DNA of 64,000 nt from Paenirhizobium daejeonense (GCF_014280875.1 NZ_JACLAL010000003.1:186001-250000), one strand, 5' to 3'. Positions 28,371 through 38,230 are shown, numbered from the stretch's first letter. The notes: a model not told the origin generated them from the letters alone. Numbers and translations: made by a program.

Positions 28371-30832
28371 ACAATACCACGTCCCCGAAGCCTGTTCCGT
28401 CCAGGGCGCGGGCCGTCATCATCGGCGGCGGCGTATCCGGTTGTTCGGTTGCCTATCACCTCGCCAAGCTCGGCTGGAGCGATGTGGTGCTTCTGGAGCG
28501 TAAACAACTGACCTCCGGCACCACCTGGCATGCCGCCGGCCTGATTGGCCAGCTTCGCGGCAGCCAGAACATGACGCGGCTCGCGAAATATTCGCGCGAT
28601 CTTTACGTGCGGCTCGAGGCGGAAACCGGCATCGGCACGGGCATGAAGCAGAACGGCTCGATCACCGTTGCGCTGACGGACGAGCGGCGCGAGGAGATCT
28701 ACCGGCAGGCCTCGCTGGCGCGGGCTTTCAATGTCGACGTGCAGGAAATCGATCCGGCGCGGGTGAAGGAGCTTTATCCCTATCTGAACGTCTCGGACGT
28801 CAAGGCGGCGGTGCATCTGCCGCTCGACGGCCAGTGCGATCCGGCCAATATCGCGATGGCGCTGGCGAAGGGCGCCCGGCAGCATGGCGCGACGGTGATC
28901 GAAGGCGTCAAGGTCATCGATGTCCTGACGAAGGATGGCCGCGTGACGGGTGTCGTCTGCGAGCAGGCCGGCGAGCGCCATGTGATCGAGACAGAGAACG
29001 TGGTGAACGCCGCCGGCATGTGGGGGCGCAATCTTGCCGCGCAATCCGGTGTGACCGTACCGCTGCATGCGGCGGAGCATTTCTACATCGTCACCGAGCC
29101 GGTGCCGGGACTTGGCCAGCTTCCGGTGCTGCGAGTGCCGGACGAGCAGGCCTATTACAAGGAGGATGCCGGCAAGATGCTGCTCGGCGCCTTCGAGCTG
29201 AAGGCCAAGCCATGGGGCATGGATGGAATCTCCGAGGATTTCTGTTTCGACCAGCTTCCCGACGATTTCGATCACTTCCAGCCGATCCTCGAAATGGCGG
29301 TGAGGCGCATGCCGATGCTGGAGACGGCCGGCATCCATACCTTCTTCTGCGGACCGGAAAGCTTCACGCCCGACGATCGCTATTATCTCGGGGAAGCGCC
29401 GGAGTTGAAGGGATACTGGGTGGCAGCCGGATACAACTCCATCGGCATCGTCTCTTCCGGCGGTGCCGGCATGGCGCTGGCCCAATGGATGAACGACGGC
29501 GAGCCGCCCTTCGATCTCTGGGAGGTCGATATCCGCCGTGCGCAACCTTTCCAGAAGAACCGGCTCTATCTGCGGGAGCGCGTCACCGAGACGCTCGGCC
29601 TGCTTTATGCCGACCACTTTCCCTACCGGCAGATGGCGACGGCGCGGGGCGTGCGCCGCTCGCCGATCCACGAGCACCTGAAGAAGCGTGGCGCTGTCTT
29701 CGGCGAGGTGGCGGGCTGGGAAAGGGCGAACTGGTTTGCCGGGCTCGGCCAGGAAAAGGAATACCGCTACAGCTGGAAGCGGCAGAACTGGTTCGACAAC
29801 CAGCGCGCCGAACACATGGCGGTGCGCGAAGGCGTGGGCCTGTTCGACATGACATCCTTTGGCAAGATCCGCGTGGAGGGCCGCGATGCGCTCGCTTTCC
29901 TGCAACGGCTTTGCGCCAACCAGATGGACGTCGAGGCAGGACGGATCGTTTATACGCAGATGCTCAACCGCCGGGGCGGCATCGAAAGCGACCTGACGGT
30001 GACGCGTCTCTCGGAGACGGCCTTCTTCCTCGTGGTTCCGGGCGCAACGCTGCAGCGCGACCTTGCCTGGCTGCGAAAGAACCTTCTGCCTGACGAGTTC
30101 GTGGTGGTGACCGATGTGACTGCTGCGGAAAGCGTTCTCTGCGTCATGGGGCCGAAATCGCGTGAACTGCTCAGCAAGGTGAGCCCGAGCGATCTCTCCA
30201 ACGCGGCCCATCCGTTCGGTTCGGCCAGCGAGATCGAGATCGGTTATGGCCTCGCCCGCGCTCACCGTGTCACCTATGTCGGCGAACTAGGTTGGGAGCT
30301 TTATGTCCCGTCGGATCAGGCGGCGCATGTTTTCGAGACATTGGAACATGCCGGCGAAGGTCTGGGGCTGAAACTCTGCGGTCTGCACGCGCTCGACAGC
30401 TGCCGCATCGAAAAGGCCTTCCGCCATTTCGGGCATGACATCACCGACGAGGACCATGTGCTGGAGGCGGGGCTGGGCTTTGCGGTCAAAACCGGCAAAG
30501 GCGATTTCATCGGCCGGGATGCGGTGTTGAAGAAACAGGAAGAGGGGCTGAAGCGCCGGCTTGTGCAATTGCGTCTCACCGATCCCAAGCCTCTGGTTTT
30601 TCACAACGAGGCGCTGGTCCGCGACGGAAAGATCGTCGGAACCATCACCTCGGGCAATTACGGCCATTTTCTCAAAGGCGCGATCGGTCTCGGCTATGTG
30701 CCCTGCGAGGGCGAGAGCGCAGCCGACGTTCTGGCATCGAAATACGAGATCGAAATCGCCGGGGAACGGTTCGCGGCCGAGGCTTCGCTTGCGCCGCTGT
30801 ACGACCCCAAGGCGGAGCGGGTGAAGATGTGA
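28367..30832 (+). CDS. Dimethylglycine/sarcosine dehydrogenase-like FAD-GcvT fusion (second copy)
   Basis: An 821-residue paralogue of the preceding protein with the same architecture: FAD domain with [17 protein letters not shown] and TTWHAAG, then the GcvT-like folate domain ([46 protein letters not shown]). Its ATG overlaps the first gene's stop (ATGA), so translation is coupled. Having two diverged copies suggests successive demethylations, for instance dimethylglycine to sarcosine to glycine. The copies share domain order and key motifs but differ widely in the middle, so this is not a recent duplication. Confidence 0.9.
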   Translation: MNNTTSPKPVPSRARAVIIGGGVSGCSVAYHLAKLGWSDVVLLERKQLTSGTTWHAAGLIGQLRGSQNMTRLAKYSRDLYVRLEAETGIGTGMKQNGSITVALTDERREEIYRQASLARAFNVDVQEIDPARVKELYPYLNVSDVKAAVHLPLDGQCDPANIAMALAKGARQHGATVIEGVKVIDVLTKDGRVTGVVCEQAGERHVIETENVVNAAGMWGRNLAAQSGVTVPLHAAEHFYIVTEPVPGLGQLPVLRVPDEQAYYKEDAGKMLLGAFELKAKPWGMDGISEDFCFDQLPDDFDHFQPILEMAVRRMPMLETAGIHTFFCGPESFTPDDRYYLGEAPELKGYWVAAGYNSIGIVSSGGAGMALAQWMNDGEPPFDLWEVDIRRAQPFQKNRLYLRERVTETLGLLYADHFPYRQMATARGVRRSPIHEHLKKRGAVFGEVAGWERANWFAGLGQEKEYRYSWKRQNWFDNQRAEHMAVREGVGLFDMTSFGKIRVEGRDALAFLQRLCANQMDVEAGRIVYTQMLNRRGGIESDLTVTRLSETAFFLVVPGATLQRDLAWLRKNLLPDEFVVVTDVTAAESVLCVMGPKSRELLSKVSPSDLSNAAHPFGSASEIEIGYGLARAHRVTYVGELGWELYVPSDQAAHVFETLEHAGEGLGLKLCGLHALDSCRIEKAFRHFGHDITDEDHVLEAGLGFAVKTGKGDFIGRDAVLKKQEEGLKRRLVQLRLTDPKPLVFHNEALVRDGKIVGTITSGNYGHFLKGAIGLGYVPCEGESAADVLASKYEIEIAGERFAAEASLAPLYDPKAERVKM

Positions 30833-30887
30833 GCGTGGGTTTCAAACCCTTATCGAAATTCCGGGTTCCACCAAGGAGGCAAATGCA

Positions 30888-32117
30888 ATGCTGGCGTCCG
30901 ATCTGAAGAATGACCCTGTGCTGGTAGACCCCATCGACAGGCTCGTTTCCGCATACCGGCCGGGCTATGCGCTGGAGCGCCCGTTCTATTTCGATCCCGC
31001 GATCTTCGAGAGGGATATGGAACGGGTGTTTTTCCGCCACTGGCACTGTCTGGCGCATGAAAGCGTCATTCCCAATCCCGGCGATTTCGAGGTATTCAAG
31101 CTTGCCTCGGAAGCGGTGATCCTGACGCGCGGAGCGGATGGCAGCGTACATGCGCTGCTCAATCTCTGCCGTCATCGCGGGGCGGAGGTCTGCACCAAGG
31201 AGAAGGGCAATGCCAAGGCCTTCGTCTGTCCCTATCACGCCTGGACCTATGGCAATGACGGTGCGCTCAGGGCGGCACGACTGATGCCGAAGGACTTCGA
31301 CCGGCAGGCGCACGGGCTGAAGAAGGTGCATGTGCGAGTGGTCGAAGGGCTGGTCTTCATTTCCTTTGCGAAGGAACCGCTCGATTTCAGCGAGGTCGAA
31401 GCGCTGCTGCACGCGACGTGCGGTCAATATGGCTGGGCGAGCGCGAAGGTCGCGCATCGGCAGAGCTATACGATCGACGCGAACTGGAAGCTTGCGGTCG
31501 AAAACTACGTCGAGTGCTATCACTGCGGGCCGGCCCATCCGGAGTATTCCGAAACGCATGCGCTGGAACAGCCGCTGCATATGATCGAGGAATTGAATGC
31601 GGTCATGGAAGCGCGGACCTGCGCGCTTGGCATCGAGATCGGATCGGGCAATCACTGGCAGTCTTCTGCCGGCGGCAAGGAAACGATCCATGCCTTCCGC
31701 TATGCCCTCTATGATGGCGTGAAGACCGGCAGCAAGGATGGCCAGCCGCTCAGCACCCTGATGGGGCGCTTCTCCGATTTCGATGGCGGCGTCACCTCGA
31801 TCCATCTCGGCGGCACGAGTTTCCTCGTCTGCTATGCCGACCACGGCATGATCTATCGCTTCATCCCGAAGACGGTCGATACCTGCGAGATGGAACTGAT
31901 CTGGCTGGTCGACGGCAAGGCCGAGGCGGGCATCGACTACGATTTCGAGAAGCTCACCTGGCTCTGGCGGGTGACGACCGACGAGGACAAGGCGATCATC
32001 GAACACACGGCGCGGGGCGTACGCTCGCATTTCTACGAGCCCGGACCGATTGCACCCATGGAGCAGAACGAGCTGCGCTACATCAACTGGTACCTCGAGG
32101 AGATCAGCCGTCCGTGA
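30888..32117 (+). CDS. Rieske oxygenase alpha subunit (betaine demethylase GbcA-like)
   Basis: A 409-residue Rieske non-heme iron oxygenase. The [2Fe-2S] ligands are C94, H96, C114 and H117 (CRHRGAEVC and CPYHAW; C-x-H-x17-C-x2-H). The mononuclear iron ligands lie in NYVECYHCGPAHPEY (H212, H217). The family includes GbcA, which removes the first methyl from glycine betaine, and stachydrine or carnitine oxygenases. Position after two dimethylglycine-type dehydrogenases makes a betaine-like substrate likely: betaine to dimethylglycine to sarcosine to glycine. No reductase (GbcB-type) is adjacent, so electrons must come from a distant gene. AAGGAGG lies about 14 bases before the ATG. Confidence 0.85.
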   Translation: MLASDLKNDPVLVDPIDRLVSAYRPGYALERPFYFDPAIFERDMERVFFRHWHCLAHESVIPNPGDFEVFKLASEAVILTRGADGSVHALLNLCRHRGAEVCTKEKGNAKAFVCPYHAWTYGNDGALRAARLMPKDFDRQAHGLKKVHVRVVEGLVFISFAKEPLDFSEVEALLHATCGQYGWASAKVAHRQSYTIDANWKLAVENYVECYHCGPAHPEYSETHALEQPLHMIEELNAVMEARTCALGIEIGSGNHWQSSAGGKETIHAFRYALYDGVKTGSKDGQPLSTLMGRFSDFDGGVTSIHLGGTSFLVCYADHGMIYRFIPKTVDTCEMELIWLVDGKAEAGIDYDFEKLTWLWRVTTDEDKAIIEHTARGVRSHFYEPGPIAPMEQNELRYINWYLEEISRP

Positions 32118-32961
32118 CGACGGCTGATCGCTGGCTGTTGCGCGTCTTCCAGATGGTGCGCAGGAAGGCGGCGACGAACATGGCCGACATCAGGAGAACG
32201 ATGGTCGGGGCGGGGGCGCTGTCGATCAGGAAGCTCAGATAGATCCCGGCGACCGATGCGGTCACGGCCACCGCCACGGCCGTCACCAGCATCGCCTGAA
32301 ACCGTCGGGTGATCAGGAAGGCGATCGCGCCCGGAGCCACCAGCATGGCGACGGAAAGGATGATGCCGACGGCCTTCAGTGCGCCAACAACCGTGAGCGA
32401 CAACACCGCCAGCAGGCCGTAATGCAGCAGCCGGACCGGCAGGCCGATGGCGCGGGCGTGCTGCGGATCGAAGGCCTGCACCAGAAGATCCTTGCGCAGG
32501 ATCACCAGAAAGACCGTTGCGGCAAGCGCGATCAGGCCGGTTTCCAGAAGGTCGGACGGCAGGATGCCGAGCATGTCGCCGAACAGGATATGGTCGAGAT
32601 GCACGTCGCTCTCTATCTTCACGTAAAGCACCAGTCCGAGGCCGAACATGCCGGAGAAGACGATGCCGAGGACGGTATCTTCCTTGATGCGGCTGTTTTC
32701 CTTGAGATAGCCGGTCAATAGCGCGCAGGTGAGGCCGGCGATGAAGGCACCGATGGCGAGCGGGATGCCGGCGATGTAGGCGATCACGATGCCCGGCAGG
32801 ACGGCATGGGAGACCGCATCCCCCATCAGCGACCACCCCTTCAGCACCAGCAGGCAGGAGAGCAGCGCCATCGGCACGGCGATCATCAGGGTGATGACGA
32901 AGGCCGACTGCATGAAGGGAAGCTGGAAGGGCAGGATGAGAAGTTCGAGCGTGTCGTTCAC
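32104..32961 (-). CDS. sitD: Manganese/iron ABC transporter permease
   Basis: A 285-residue membrane permease of the ABC-3 metal family with about eight hydrophobic segments, starting at GTG 32961 with GGAGG upstream. The typical blocks GWSLMGDAVSHAVLPGIVIAY (pieces GWSLMGDA, HAVLPG), ENSRIKEDTVLGIVFSG and VGIILSVAMLVAPGA are present. It overlaps the stop of sitC by four bases. Last gene of sitABCD. Its 3' end overlaps the stop of the convergent Rieske gene by 14 bases, so there is no room for a terminator between them. Confidence 0.9.
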   Translation of the reverse strand: MNDTLELLILPFQLPFMQSAFVITLMIAVPMALLSCLLVLKGWSLMGDAVSHAVLPGIVIAYIAGIPLAIGAFIAGLTCALLTGYLKENSRIKEDTVLGIVFSGMFGLGLVLYVKIESDVHLDHILFGDMLGILPSDLLETGLIALAATVFLVILRKDLLVQAFDPQHARAIGLPVRLLHYGLLAVLSLTVVGALKAVGIILSVAMLVAPGAIAFLITRRFQAMLVTAVAVAVTASVAGIYLSFLIDSAPAPTIVLLMSAMFVAAFLRTIWKTRNSQRSAVVTDG

Positions 32962-33839
32962 CGGGCCGCCTCCGCTGATGCTGTGGGGCTGGCAAGCGCT
33001 GCGCGGGCGCGGCGGCGGGCGGCGAGGAGACCGTGCTTCGGCGCGAAGACGAAGGCGGTCAGGAAGATTGCGGTTTGCAGCACGACGATGACGCCGCCGG
33101 TCGCTCCGTCGAGGAAATAGCTGATGTATGCGCCGATAAAGCTCGTGGCCGCGCCAATTACGAAGGCCATGAGGATGAGGCGCTGGAAGCGGTCGGTGAG
33201 CAGGTAGGCGGTTGCACCCGGCGTCACCACCATGGCGATTACGAGGAAAGCACCGACTGTCTGGAGGGCGGCGACGGTCGAACCGGCGAGCAGAGTGAAG
33301 AAGATCACCTTCAGCAGATCCGGCCTGAGGCCGATCGAGCGGGCGTGGTTCTCGTCGAAGAAGGCGACCATGAAGTCCTTCCACTTGGCCGTCAGCACGA
33401 TGAGGCTGACGCCGCCGATGATGACGAGCTGCAGCGTATCGGCCGGCGTGATCGCGAGGATGTTGCCGAGCACGATGGTCTGGATGTTCACCGAAACGGG
33501 GGAGAGCGAGACCATGAAAAGGCCAAGCCCGAAGAAGGAGGTGAAGATCAGGCCGATAATGGCGTCTTCCTTGAGGCGGGTTCGCTGGTTGAGGAAAAGC
33601 ATGGCGGCTGCCGCGAGACCGCCGGAGATGAAAGCGCCGAAGGCGAAGGGCAGACCGAGCATGTAGGCACCGGCGACGCCCGGCACGATGGCATGAGAGA
33701 GGGCGTCGCCGATCAGCGACCAGCCCTTCAGCATCAGGTAGGAGGAAAGAAAACCGCAGACGCCGCCGACAAGCGCGCTGACGAAAATGGCGTTGCGCAT
33801 GTAGTCATAGCCGAAGGGCTCAAGAAGGACGTCGATCAT
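32958..33839 (-). CDS. sitC: Manganese/iron ABC transporter permease
   Basis: A 293-residue ABC-3 permease, paralogous to SitD and forming the channel with it. Start ATG 33839 ([19 protein letters not shown] in pieces: [24 protein letters not shown]). Conserved parts are [18 protein letters not shown] and [18 protein letters not shown]. It overlaps the end of sitB by about 20 bases, so the two are tightly coupled. The C-terminus is Ala/Arg-rich and cytoplasmic. Confidence 0.92.
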   Translation of the reverse strand: MIDVLLEPFGYDYMRNAIFVSALVGGVCGFLSSYLMLKGWSLIGDALSHAIVPGVAGAYMLGLPFAFGAFISGGLAAAAMLFLNQRTRLKEDAIIGLIFTSFFGLGLFMVSLSPVSVNIQTIVLGNILAITPADTLQLVIIGGVSLIVLTAKWKDFMVAFFDENHARSIGLRPDLLKVIFFTLLAGSTVAALQTVGAFLVIAMVVTPGATAYLLTDRFQRLILMAFVIGAATSFIGAYISYFLDGATGGVIVVLQTAIFLTAFVFAPKHGLLAARRRARAALASPTASAEAAR

Positions 33840-34767
33840 CGATGCCCTCCGCTTCCGGTATTTCCGTTCGGCTTTCCGTCGTGTTTTCTGTTTCCGGTGT
33901 GCTGTAGATGACGAAGGGACGTTCGTCGTCGGTGATGACCTTGACCTGCCGGCTGTCGGCATCGTCGTGCAATTCGGCGCCGCCCAGAACGAAGTGGCGG
34001 AGCGCGCCGCCGAAGGCGATCTTGAGGTTCTCTTCGTTGAAAGTTTCCTCCGTCCGGCCGGATGCGATGACGGTTCCTTTGACGAAGATGGCACGGTCGC
34101 AGAATTCCGGCACGCTGCCGAGATTGTGGGTGGAAACCAGCATGACGCGGCCTTCGGCCCTCAGATCCCGCATCAGCGCGATGATCTGTTCCTCGGTGGT
34201 GACATCGACGCCGGTGAAGGGTTCGTCGAGCAGGATCACTTGCCCTTCCTGGGCGAGCGCGCGGGCGAGGAAGACGCGCTTGCGCTGGCCGCCCGAGAGT
34301 TCGCCGATCTGGCGCTTGCGAAAATCGCTCATGCCGACACGGGCGAGCGCCTTGTCCACCATCTGGTGATCGCGGCGGCCGGGAATGCGCAGGAAATTCA
34401 TGTGGCCGTAGCGGCCCATCATGACCACGTCCTCGACCAGAACGGGGAAGTTCCAGTCGACCTCCTCGGCCTGCGGAACATAGGCGACCAGGTTCTGGCG
34501 CAGGGCCTCGCGCACCGGCATTCCGAGCACCGAAATCTTGCCGGCCGCCAATGGTACGAAGCCCATGATGGCCTTGAAGATGGTGGACTTGCCGGCGCCA
34601 TTGACGCCGACGAGTGCCGTGATCGTGCCCTTGGGAACGGCAAAGCTCGCATGGCGAAGTGCCGTGTGGCCGTTGCGATATGTGACGGTGATGTCGTCGG
34701 CGCGGATACCTTCCCGGGCGGCGGCCCTGCCTGCGTTTCCGGCGATCCCCGAGCTTCCCATAATCAT
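33820..34767 (-). CDS. sitB: Manganese/iron ABC transporter ATP-binding protein
   Basis: A 315-residue ATPase with Walker [10 protein letters not shown], signature [15 protein letters not shown] and Walker [13 protein letters not shown]. The C-terminus runs past the ATPase core in an acidic tail ([15 protein letters not shown], then [16 protein letters not shown]) that is longer than in E. coli-type SitB and lacks homology I recognise. I take the ATG at 34767, which overlaps the sitA stop by four bases; the frame upstream of it is inside sitA. Powers SitC/SitD. Confidence 0.93.
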   Translation of the reverse strand: MIMGSSGIAGNAGRAAAREGIRADDITVTYRNGHTALRHASFAVPKGTITALVGVNGAGKSTIFKAIMGFVPLAAGKISVLGMPVREALRQNLVAYVPQAEEVDWNFPVLVEDVVMMGRYGHMNFLRIPGRRDHQMVDKALARVGMSDFRKRQIGELSGGQRKRVFLARALAQEGQVILLDEPFTGVDVTTEEQIIALMRDLRAEGRVMLVSTHNLGSVPEFCDRAIFVKGTVIASGRTEETFNEENLKIAFGGALRHFVLGGAELHDDADSRQVKVITDDERPFVIYSTPETENTTESRTEIPEAEGIDDRRPS

Positions 34768-35654
34768 TGTGTCAGGCCTTTTGCGACGGTGGCGACGGTC
34801 ACGCGAAGAAGATCGATATAGGCGGGAACGGGGCCGTCGGCTTCGCTGAGGGAGTCGACATAGAGCACGCCGCCATATGTCGCGCCGGTTTCGGCGGCGA
34901 CCTGACGGGCGGGCTTGTCGGACACCGTGCTCTCGCTGAAGACGACATGGATATTGTGTTCCCTGACAGCATCGACGACGGCGCGCACCTGCTGCGGGGA
35001 GCCCTGGCTGTCGGCATTGATCGGCCATAGATAGAGTTCCTTCAGGCCGAGATCGCGGGCGAGATAGGAGAACGCGCCTTCGCTGGTGACAAGCCAGCGC
35101 TTGTCGTCCGGCAGTGTGTCGATCTCGGCTTTCAACGGACCGATCTCCGCCTTGATCTTTTCGGAATAGGCGGCGGCATTGGCGGCATAGGCGGCGGCAT
35201 TATCCGGGTCGGCATCGCTCAGCGCCTTGCGGATGTTCTCGACATAAAGAACCGCGTTTTCCGGAGACATCCATGCGTGCGGGTTCGGCTTGCCGTCATA
35301 GGCACCACCGGAAATGCTCATCGGCTGGATGCCGTCGCTGACGACAGCGGAGGGAACGTCACCGAGATTGGCGAGGAATTTCTCGAACCAGCGTTCGAGA
35401 TTGAGGCCGTTCCACAGCACGAGGTTCGCGTCGCGGGCCTTCAGGATATCGCGCGGCGTTGGCTGGTAATTGTGGATCTCCGCGCCCGGCTTGGTGATGC
35501 TTTCGACATCCGCCGCATCGCCCGCAACATTCTTCGCCATGTCGGCGATGACCGTAAAGGTGGTGATGACCTTCAGGCGTTCGACCGCACCTGCTCCTTG
35601 AGGCAAGACGAACATTGCCAGAGCCGCCAGGGCTGGGAGGATGCGTAGCGACAT
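34764..35654 (-). CDS. sitA: Manganese/iron periplasmic binding protein
   Basis: A 296-residue metal-binding lipocalin-free cluster-9 protein of the SitA/MntA group. It has a signal peptide ([23 protein letters not shown]) and the expected metal ligands: His in [12 protein letters not shown], His in [11 protein letters not shown], Glu in [11 protein letters not shown] and Asp in [10 protein letters not shown]. There is no long His-rich loop of the kind seen in zinc-specific ZnuA, which favours manganese or iron. First gene of sitABCD, preceded by two Fur/Mur-like palindromes. Confidence 0.93.
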   Translation of the reverse strand: MSLRILPALAALAMFVLPQGAGAVERLKVITTFTVIADMAKNVAGDAADVESITKPGAEIHNYQPTPRDILKARDANLVLWNGLNLERWFEKFLANLGDVPSAVVSDGIQPMSISGGAYDGKPNPHAWMSPENAVLYVENIRKALSDADPDNAAAYAANAAAYSEKIKAEIGPLKAEIDTLPDDKRWLVTSEGAFSYLARDLGLKELYLWPINADSQGSPQQVRAVVDAVREHNIHVVFSESTVSDKPARQVAAETGATYGGVLYVDSLSEADGPVPAYIDLLRVTVATVAKGLTQ

Positions 35655-35673
35655 TCAGGACTCCGAACGGTTT

Positions 35674-35743
35674 TTGCGAATAATTCGCAATAAAAGGTAG
35701 CGTGGATTTTCAGGTTGTCAACGCTATTGCGAATTATTTGCAA
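35674..35743. promoter_or_regulatory. Twin Fur/Mur-like operators of sitABCD
   Basis: TTGCGAATAATTCGCAA (35674-35690) is a perfect 8-1-8 inverted repeat. A second copy, TTGCGAATTATTTGCAA (35727-35743), has one mismatch. Their centres are 53 bases apart, about five helical turns, on the same DNA face. In rhizobia the Fur-family regulator Mur represses sitABCD under manganese through 8-1-8-like sites, so Mur binding is the leading idea, with Fur/Irr possible. The second site also lies nearer the divergent His-rich gene at 35899. Confidence 0.65.
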
Positions 35744-35898
35744 CTAATCGCGAAGGGCGTGCCTCGATTGGTAGGGAGCGGAGCGTCAATTGAAGAGGAT
35801 TGTTTCGCCGAGATTAAACCTTCTTCAACAACGTTGTGGCAAGTATCGCCCCAGTATTGCGTGAAACAGCGGGGCATCGCGATGTTGGGGTTTTCGGC

Positions 35899-37443
35899 GT
35901 GAAGGGTATCGGCAAGATCCATATCTCACGCAAACTTGTCCTCGCATTTGGCGGCGTGTTGGTGCTGTGCGGCACGACCGGCGCCGCTGCCGTCTATATC
36001 GGTGCGGACAAGATCCTTGGTCCTTCCTATGCCCAGCTTAACGGCCTTGCCTGTACTGAGGTAAAGACCGTCACGATAAAGAAGAAGGATCGTTTCTGGA
36101 TCCGCAAGTACATCACCACAGTCGAAACCGAGGACGGCCTTGCGCGCGTCAAGACGGCATTGCGGGTGGCGAGTGCCATTCACGACCAAATGAAGCCGGA
36201 CCTGATCCAGGTAGTGGTGCTCGATACCAAGGGGCCGAAGGCGCTGCCGGATATGCGCGGCCGTGCGGTGGGTGCTGATGTGCTCTTCATAGCTGACCCT
36301 TCCCATGTTCCCGGGGATGTGGGTGGACAGATGTTTACCGCCCGTTACATCGACAAGCAGGCGAATGAAATTGGCCAGTTCTACGGCGAGAAGATCAATC
36401 TGACGGAAGACGATATCGGCGAGTTGCTTTCCCGGCTCGACGACCAGGCGGACTGCATCAAGCCGGAAGTCGCTGCACCGGAAGGGCACGGTGCCGCTTC
36501 CGAGGGGCATGCCGAGGCAAAACCTGCCGAAGGTCATGGGGGAGCCAAGGAGGAAGGCGCGTCGTCGGGCCATGGCGAAGCGTCCGGCCATGGAGAAGCG
36601 CCCCCAGCCGAAGGTCATGGTGCGGAGGCTTCTGCCGAAGGACATGGCGAGGCTGCACCGGAAGGAACTGAGGCCACGAGCAAGGGCTGGTTCGCCTCGA
36701 TCAAAGGCATGATCCTCGGAGGCGATAAGGAAGAAGCGGCCGCTCCCGGTTCTGAAGACCATGCAGCCGCACCTGCCGCCGAAGGCGAAGCGGGCCATGG
36801 TGAGCCTGTCACCGAACAGGCTGCAACCGAAGAAGGTGCCGGGCACGGCGAAGCGAAGCCGGTAGCTGCGGAAATGCCGCACGACACGACGGCGGGCAAG
36901 CAGGCCAGCGCCCATGGAGCCGAGGCGTCTGCTCCGGAACATGAAGTTGCCACCGCTCCGGTCGCTGCCGAGGCGACTAAGGGCTGGCTCGGCTCGGTCA
37001 CTGGCATGATCTTCGGGGAGAAGGAAGCAAAGCCGCTGCCATTCGGAGGCGCTGGCCAGAAGATCGTACCTGCCGAGCAGGCGAGCGTTCCGGCAGCTCC
37101 GGCGGAAGAAGACGGTTCGCATGGCGAGCAGGCCGGTGAGCAGGCCCATGCGCCGGCAGCGAAGCCCGAGGAAGCGAAAAAGGCCGAAGCCCCCGTGACG
37201 GATCATGGGGGTGGCGAGATGAGCACCGAAGCCGATGCGGCGGGCGCTGCGTGGCTCGCGAAGATGCGTGCCGCCCCGGTCAAGGCTGCGACGGCTCCGG
37301 CGGAGCATGAGCCCTCCACCGATGCAGCAAAGGCGCATGACGAACCGCCGGCTGCCGGTATCCCGGCCGAGGACAGCCTCGTGCTGCCGCCCAAGGCAAG
37401 CGAGAGCAAGGATGCCAAGCAGCAGGCGGAAGCCAGTCACTGA
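35899..37443 (+). CDS. Membrane-anchored His/Ala/Glu-rich repeat protein, unknown function
   Basis: A 514-residue protein I do not recognise. It starts at GTG 35899 (VKGIGKIHISRK), with GGGG nine bases upstream; an earlier GTG at 35836 has no site. A single N-terminal membrane segment (LVLAFGGVLVLCG) is followed by an about 160-residue folded domain (ADKILGPSYAQLNG to LDDQADC) and then a long low-complexity, Ala/Glu/Pro-rich region with about nine GHG/GHA/GHGEA units, five acidic ones clustered near 36480-36660. Two copies of KGWxxSxxGMIxG lie in this region. Repeated His in an acidic background suggests metal binding, and the gene faces sitABCD across the Fur/Mur sites; both are suggestive only. 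A periplasmic metal-handling role is inference. Confidence 0.75.
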   Translation: MKGIGKIHISRKLVLAFGGVLVLCGTTGAAAVYIGADKILGPSYAQLNGLACTEVKTVTIKKKDRFWIRKYITTVETEDGLARVKTALRVASAIHDQMKPDLIQVVVLDTKGPKALPDMRGRAVGADVLFIADPSHVPGDVGGQMFTARYIDKQANEIGQFYGEKINLTEDDIGELLSRLDDQADCIKPEVAAPEGHGAASEGHAEAKPAEGHGGAKEEGASSGHGEASGHGEAPPAEGHGAEASAEGHGEAAPEGTEATSKGWFASIKGMILGGDKEEAAAPGSEDHAAAPAAEGEAGHGEPVTEQAATEEGAGHGEAKPVAAEMPHDTTAGKQASAHGAEASAPEHEVATAPVAAEATKGWLGSVTGMIFGEKEAKPLPFGGAGQKIVPAEQASVPAAPAEEDGSHGEQAGEQAHAPAAKPEEAKKAEAPVTDHGGGEMSTEADAAGAAWLAKMRAAPVKAATAPAEHEPSTDAAKAHDEPPAAGIPAEDSLVLPPKASESKDAKQQAEASH

Positions 37444-37448
37444 GTGAT

Positions 37449-37482
37449 ATCGCGGAATGCCGCCCGGGCGGCATTCCGCGAT
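37449..37482 (+). terminator. 34-base perfect palindrome after the His-rich gene
   Basis: A 17-base arm ATCGCGGAATGCCGCCC is followed directly by its inverted copy, with no loop, five bases after the stop at 37443. It will form a very stable hairpin or cruciform. No T run follows, so it is either a factor-assisted terminator or a protein site. Confidence 0.5.
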
Positions 37483-37734
37483 GCCGCGGCCATGTTCGTC
37501 GCTATATGCAGTAGTAGGCTGGACTGCATAAGTCTTTGCGCTCCGGACACAGGCAAAAAAGGCGACCATGAGCGCCAGGCGCTAACTGAAATGTCGAATC
37601 CAAGTGGTTACTCGTGCTGTTTCTCTCTGTATCATGGGGCTTCGGGCGGTTTTCTGGTTGAAAATATCTTCGTGAAACGTTCCGCGTACTCACCTGTCGC
37701 AGGACGTTGATTTGCGACGTTGAGGCCATAATCC

Positions 37735-38166
37735 ATGAATTATTCGGATTTGACTGGTGGCGGTGAACTTTTGACATGGTTCGGAGAGGTGCCAACCTTT
37801 CACGATGCCGAAATCATCAGCTTATCTCTTAACAGAAGCGGGACCAGCGAGCTGAGGATTCATGGTTGGGTCATGACCGATGACATTGATCCTGATGGCT
37901 ACATCGTGCTCGACAAGCACGCGGTTGTAACGTTCACGTTCACCGACATCATGGATCTACAATTGGATGGTTTCAGCCGCCAAAACGTCATCGGAGGTCT
38001 CGTCCTTCAACGTGCGACGGATAGAGGTCGTGCCAGTTATTACGCCTTGCCAGAAGAGGAAGGTGACATCGAGATTGAATTGCTTCCCAGCTGCGGATTG
38101 GACGGTTTCATCAGAGCGAAACGGGTAGCGATTTCCTTCACGCCAAGGCGACCTGAAAAGGGATGA
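37735..38166 (+). CDS. Small orphan protein, possibly immunity-type
   Basis: A 143-residue protein with no secretion signal. The early motif WFGEVPTFHDAEI and alternating beta-strand pattern (ELRIHGWVMTD, VVTFTFTDIMDLQL, IEIELLPSCG) remind me of immunity proteins of the Imm50 kind, but I cannot confirm it. The gene and its surroundings (about 37.5-38.3 kb) are AT-richer than the rest, a sign of recent transfer. It stands alone, between a repeat-protein gene and lysS, with no toxin next to it. An ATG without a clear ribosome site starts it. Confidence 0.5.
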   Translation: MNYSDLTGGGELLTWFGEVPTFHDAEIISLSLNRSGTSELRIHGWVMTDDIDPDGYIVLDKHAVVTFTFTDIMDLQLDGFSRQNVIGGLVLQRATDRGRASYYALPEEEGDIEIELLPSCGLDGFIRAKRVAISFTPRRPEKG

Positions 38167-38230
38167 CCAATCTCAGACTATCGTCTTCTTTTGGCGCGAA
38201 GCAGTAGGTTCGTCGCGCAAGTCCCAAATC

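Noticed and set aside
26097..30265. Two long minus-strand frames opposite the dehydrogenase genes
   Set aside because: Both plus-strand genes have full family domains; these frames are shadows rich in Arg and His.
35926..37569. 547-codon minus-strand frame opposite the His-rich gene
   Set aside because: Its protein is Arg/Gly/Leu-rich without a signal or motif, while the plus strand has a membrane anchor, a folded domain and repeats next to the shared promoter region.
37444..37710. 88-codon frame between the His-rich gene and the orphan
   Set aside because: No ribosome site or domain, and it starts inside the palindrome after the preceding stop.
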